Assembly: GCA_963784615.1 (NCBI GenBank)
Contig: CAWASG010000001.1
Coordinates: 1,488,001 to 1,552,000, forward strand
Direction of reading: 5' to 3'
Origin: UBA11403 sp963784615
GTDB lineage: Bacteria; Pseudomonadota; Gammaproteobacteria; Legionellales; Legionellaceae
Length of the DNA: 64,000 bases
In this document: piece after piece, positions 61,010 to 64,000 of the stretch
How the letters are laid out: every line of letters starts with the position of its first letter
Numbering within the stretch: the first letter of the stretch is position 1
Position numbers and translations under genes: made by a program
Notes under the pieces: model-generated
The model's input: only the letters and a program-made list of their open reading frames with translations
Told to the model about the DNA's origin: nothing
Databases searched by the model: none

Positions 61010-62839
61010 CTAGCCAAATCTTGCATCAAATTTTTGTCTAAAGTCGACAGGTAAAGCATCTTGATGTGCTGGCTCCCTGATCTTGTCACGGAGCGTCTGT
61101 TGCCAGCCTGCTGGTGAATGCGCTTCACCCTGAGCCTGCTTGATATCACGCGACAGTGCATCAACGGCTAAAGCTGCCGAAGGATGTTTTTTACGGTAGT
61201 TCTCCATAAACCAAATGGGATGCTGCTCGTCCCAAGTATGGGCAATACTGGCTTTCGCTGTGACTGCAACAGCAGGCTCTGCATGCTCATGATGATGATC
61301 TCCATGGCAACATGAGGTGTGATGATGTTCTTCCTGCGCCGTCTCTGGCGGTGTTACTAACCAATTGGCGCATCCATGCCAACTTTCGCGCAAAACCGCC
61401 AGCGGAGCAAGACAAATTTCTAAAAATCGTGTGGGCAAATCCAGGTTGTGATTATGACCGTCGCCCTCTAGGTGTCCTTCTAAAGCTTCTTCAATAGAAT
61501 GCCCTGCCCCACCGCAGTCATGCCCAAAGAAATAATGGGTATCCTCACCAAACTCAGCAACGAACCCGAGGAATGCGGAACCCAGTTTGGAAAAGCCGGG
61601 AACGCGATCAGATGTCACGCCGATACTGGCAAGATGACCGAGGAATAATATCCAGCGGCACGGCTCATATAAACATTGGTACAGCAATCGAAACGGATTT
61701 ACAAATTGCAACCAAGATTCTCTTGCCCATGCGGCTTGAGTTTGGCCCACCATCCCTTGCCCCCACTGCTTTATTTTTTCTATTGGTGCCATCAAAAAAG
61801 GGATCATTAAACTTAAGGTTGCAGAGGTATTCTGCAGATTAAATGCAAGAGAAGAAAACGTGGTCACAATAGGATTAACAACACCCATCACCCATTTGGG
61901 TAATGCCGTAATAAAGCCATAAATAGAACTATTTTCGTCAACAATCGTCAACCAAGTACCTGCCGTACAAATGGTCAAAGCACCGGCCAAACCACACAAC
62001 GCCGAGAATGCTACCCCCATGACAGTGGCCTCTACCCTGTGATCCTCATTCCACATCCGCTTAATCTTTCCAAACCAATTACTAAACGGATTATTCATCA
62101 TAAAATCAGTCGTGCAATTGTAAGTCAGTAGGCCATAAGCAACCCCGGCAAGCAATGCGAGGGGAACAACGGCAACGAACCAGACGTTCAGCGAGACCGC
62201 GGCGAGGACGGGAACAATACTGATCGTCTCGAATAATAAAAACGTGGTGCCAAGAGCCGAAAAAATCCCCGCTAAAATACTCAGCGGCAAAGCAACGGTC
62301 GATTGAAGCAGTGCCTGTTTGTCTTTGTACTCCTTCCAAGCACTTGGTTGCAAATCTTCCTCTCGCGCACGGATCCAGACCAGTAGATCTTTTTGATAAT
62401 CGCTATATTTCTCTTCATCTTCATCGTCCCCAAAAACCATCTGGGCAAACATTTTCTCAAGATCTTTAAGCCGTTTTTTTTGCCGTCTGCTGTGGTGAGA
62501 GCCCTGCAGTAACTCAAGATAATCATAAAAAAAGCTTGGGTATTCACGAGAATCTCGCGATGACGTTAATATTTCAGGATGCGCTTCGAATAATTGTTTT
62601 AAATAAGCTTTAGTCGTAGCCCGTTCAAGGCTATCCGATTTAAACAATTTCTTAACTGCCTGTGTCAGATTTTGCAGATAAATCTCGCCTTCATAGGCAA
62701 CAGAAAGAACAAAGGATAAAACAGCAAGAGGCACAAGAGGCACCAAGGCATACATGCCACCTAAACTAAGCAGCCCCAGGTATAAACTGGCACCTCCAGT
62801 GAGCAAGTAGATTGAAATACGACGTAGTGTTTTTTTCAT
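61010..62839 (-). CDS. Large orphan membrane protein with His-rich metal-binding-like regions, Fur-box promoter
   Basis: A 609-residue protein of unknown family. Two hydrophobic helices at the N-terminus (about 9-50), a charged helical segment (about 60-180), then several helices (about 190-250, 270-300 and 310-350). Two His-rich stretches follow: about 440-465 ('HYFFGHDCGGAGHS', 'GDGHNHNLD') and about 508-522 ('HHHTSCCHGDHHHEH'), with Cys pairs, as in metal carriers. AGGAG lies 8-9 nt before the ATG. The promoter (TTGATA, 17 bp, TATACT) is overlapped by a Fur box, predicting induction in low iron. I infer a role in metal handling, not a mechanism. Confidence 0.75.
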   Translation of the reverse strand: MKKTLRRISIYLLTGGASLYLGLLSLGGMYALVPLVPLAVLSFVLSVAYEGEIYLQNLTQAVKKLFKSDSLERATTKAYLKQLFEAHPEILTSSRDSREYPSFFYDYLELLQGSHHSRRQKKRLKDLEKMFAQMVFGDDEDEEKYSDYQKDLLVWIRAREEDLQPSAWKEYKDKQALLQSTVALPLSILAGIFSALGTTFLLFETISIVPVLAAVSLNVWFVAVVPLALLAGVAYGLLTYNCTTDFMMNNPFSNWFGKIKRMWNEDHRVEATVMGVAFSALCGLAGALTICTAGTWLTIVDENSSIYGFITALPKWVMGVVNPIVTTFSSLAFNLQNTSATLSLMIPFLMAPIEKIKQWGQGMVGQTQAAWARESWLQFVNPFRLLYQCLYEPCRWILFLGHLASIGVTSDRVPGFSKLGSAFLGFVAEFGEDTHYFFGHDCGGAGHSIEEALEGHLEGDGHNHNLDLPTRFLEICLAPLAVLRESWHGCANWLVTPPETAQEEHHHTSCCHGDHHHEHAEPAVAVTAKASIAHTWDEQHPIWFMENYRKKHPSAALAVDALSRDIKQAQGEAHSPAGWQQTLRDKIREPAHQDALPVDFRQKFDARFG

Positions 62840-62868
62840 GGTTACTGCTCCTTATACGGTAAGGTCGC

Positions 62869-62897
62869 AGTATATTCTAAATAAGAATCATTATCAA
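62869..62897 (-). promoter_or_regulatory. Promoter with overlapping Fur box for the His-rich membrane gene
   Basis: Minus strand TTGATA (62897-62892), 17-bp spacer, TATACT (62874-62869), 30 bp before the ATG. TTGATAATGATTCTTATT (from 62897 down) matches the Fur consensus core GATAATGATTATC with one or two differences. Confidence 0.7.
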
Positions 62898-62901
62898 TAT
62901 C

Positions 62902-62920
62902 GAGTACATAATATGTACTC
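62902..62920. promoter_or_regulatory. Perfect 9-1-9 palindrome GAGTACATA-A-TATGTACTC
   Basis: A 19-bp perfect palindrome, 5 bp upstream of the -35 of the Fur-overlapped promoter. It sits where an activator or second repressor would bind. No regulator is identified. Confidence 0.6.
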
Positions 62921-63047
62921 TCATGGAAAAAATGCCCCTCCGTAACCCCTCGGGCTCGGGCACGTGAATGAGCGCTACGCATATCTACAAAACATAAAAA
63001 TCCGCGAAGTGTACATTAACGTGCCCGTGAGCGTGCCCTTGCCCAAG

Positions 63048-63274
63048 TAGTACCTTATCCATTTAGTTTTGACCGGTTGATTATAGTGATCAACCCAGTA
63101 GCCTCGGTAAAAATCGCAACACTACGCTTGCAGGTCGTCGTTGCGAGGCACGAAGCAATCCAGAGAACAAAGCTTTGAACCCTGGATTGCTTCGTACCTC
63201 GCAACGACGCTTTGTTCGAGATCGCTTCAATCTGCCTATTTCAACCGGTCAAAACTAAATGGATAAGGTAGTAG
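63048..63274. mobile_element. MITE-like composite palindromic element, copy F
   Basis: Inverted ends of about 30 bp (TAGTACCTTATCCATTTAGT ... and complement ending in GGTAGTA) around the palindromic core 63137-63208 (GTCGTTGCGAGGCACGAAGC). Its right end abuts the TAA of the 63275 gene. Left of it (62940-63047) is a GC-rich imperfect inverted repeat of the CTCGGGC...GCCCG type. No gene lies in 62840-63274. Confidence 0.8.
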
Positions 63275-64000
63275 TTACATTTTCAATACCATAAAATACG
63301 CATTCACATAATCGGGAAGATGTCGCGTGGCCTGAATATAAGCCCCTTTCCCGCGGTAAGTGCCTGCCAGATAATCCACTTGATACAAGTTATCTGTAAA
63401 CGCGCCGCCTGTATCCGCTAAAATGCCCGCCCTGGTCGTGAGGGCTCCTGATTGGTCAGGATATTGCACCATCAATAATTTACCTAACCCAAATTGTGTT
63501 AAATCCGCAGCAAACGTCACTTCAGGATTAACTGTAATTTTATGATCTGAGTCTTTACCATACCCTTTAATACCATCCACTTGCTTGAAATACCAATAGC
63601 GCTCTTGCGTATAAGGAGGTTTTAATCGATCGTAGGGAATATTATTATTTCGATGTACGTTAAAAATTTTTCGCCCCACTCCCGCGCCAAAGTCGGCAAC
63701 GAGAGTCCCTTGCATTAACGCCGATTCCAAATCATCGCGACTCACGTAAGCTAGTTTGGGAACGTTTTTCACATCCAATGCACCCGCTAATATCGCCTGT
63801 TTGCCGTAATGAAAGCGAAGTAAATTGGGCTGAGCGTTCGCTTGTTCAAACGTTAAATGCTGCTCATCTACTGGTAATGCGTAAAGCGCGTAGGGTGTGC
63901 GCGCTGTTGGCTGCGTGGATGCACTCGCCAAATGTACATAATATTTCGTCATCAAAATACGGTCGTGCGGTTGATTTTTTAACAAAGGTTTGTTGGCAGA
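63275..64000 (-). CDS. 3D/MltA-like domain protein, 5' end outside the window
   Basis: At least 241 residues; the frame remains open to the window edge, so the start is not seen (a TTG at 63985 and an ATG at 63952 are internal possibilities). The C-terminal part has 'LLMVQYPDQSG' and 'AGILADTGGAFTDNLYQVDY', the Asp-containing pattern of the 3D / MltA C-terminal domain of lytic murein transglycosylases, and ends 'YVNAYFMVLKM'. It is probably periplasmic and acts on peptidoglycan, but the N-terminal signal cannot be checked. Its stop codon abuts MITE copy F. Confidence 0.55.
   Translation of the reverse strand, partial: SANKPLLKNQPHDRILMTKYYVHLASASTQPTARTPYALYALPVDEQHLTFEQANAQPNLLRFHYGKQAILAGALDVKNVPKLAYVSRDDLESALMQGTLVADFGAGVGRKIFNVHRNNNIPYDRLKPPYTQERYWYFKQVDGIKGYGKDSDHKITVNPEVTFAADLTQFGLGKLLMVQYPDQSGALTTRAGILADTGGAFTDNLYQVDYLAGTYRGKGAYIQATRHLPDYVNAYFMVLKM

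Overview
The window looks like a chromosomal segment of a gammaproteobacterium of the order Legionellales (Coxiella/Legionella/Aquicella-like). The reasons are the gammaproteobacterial housekeeping genes (fis, holC, hda, lptFG, zapE, coaBC-dut-pmm, radC), the sdhCDAB-sucAB cluster with sucCD close by, and several large orphan multi-pass membrane proteins of the kind common in that order. Intergenic space is also littered with palindromic repeats. The species cannot be named from the sequence alone. Apart from MITE-like repeats and one transposon it is mostly core genome, with no rRNA, tRNA or CRISPR array that I can see.

Layout. 1-4.7 kb: fis, a DUF945 envelope protein, an MFS transporter, an SseB-like protein and a small RMF-like membrane protein. 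5-17.7 kb: TCA-cycle block on the minus strand (sdhC-D-A-B, sucA-B, sucC-D, pdxH); two plus-strand genes, an FAD monooxygenase and an orphan membrane protein, split sucAB from sucCD. 17.8-23.4 kb: a protein with a 9-bp tandem repeat, a Fur-box-controlled feoABC ferrous iron operon, and zapE with a coupled hydrolase. 23.4-28.9 kb: a VapBC-type toxin-antitoxin pair, panB-panC with a leader ORF, an RlmM-like methyltransferase, a small secreted Cys-rich protein, a CDP-alcohol phosphatidyltransferase and hda. 29-34.7 kb: trpDCFBA plus a coupled membrane protein, with trpC carrying an in-frame palindromic insertion. 35-40 kb: an orphan membrane protein whose promoter carries a textbook pair of ARG boxes, divergent argR, a small secreted protein, an FAD oxidoreductase and a CsbD protein. 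40-49.3 kb: lptG-lptF, pepA-holC, an outer-membrane barrel, murJ, a second M17 aminopeptidase and a Thivi_2564-type membrane protein.

49.5-55.8 kb is the most unusual part: the ruin of a stressosome-to-c-di-GMP module. A globin-coupled RsbR-like sensor is split by a 3,085-bp three-gene transposon with TGT...ACA ends and a 5-bp target duplication (ATTAA). Its STAS domain is then fused by an internal deletion to the last residues of an RsbT-like kinase, so the rest of rsbR, all of rsbS and most of rsbT are missing. The following RsbX-like phosphatase is frameshifted, and the output gene (PAS-GGDEF-EAL, with a degenerate GGDEF) is intact.

55.8-64 kb: pmm-dut-coaBC, radC, an AAA/DUF4143 ATPase, a large His-rich membrane protein with a promoter overlapped by a Fur box, and the 3' part of a 3D/MltA-like protein that runs off the window.

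Three regulatory links stand out. Fur appears to control feoABC and the uncharacterised His-rich membrane protein; ArgR appears to control the uncharacterised membrane protein next to argR; and panBC appears to be translationally coupled to a 23-codon leader ORF. At least three palindromic repeat families occupy gene 3' ends; some copies supply or abut stop codons, and one lies inside the trpC reading frame.
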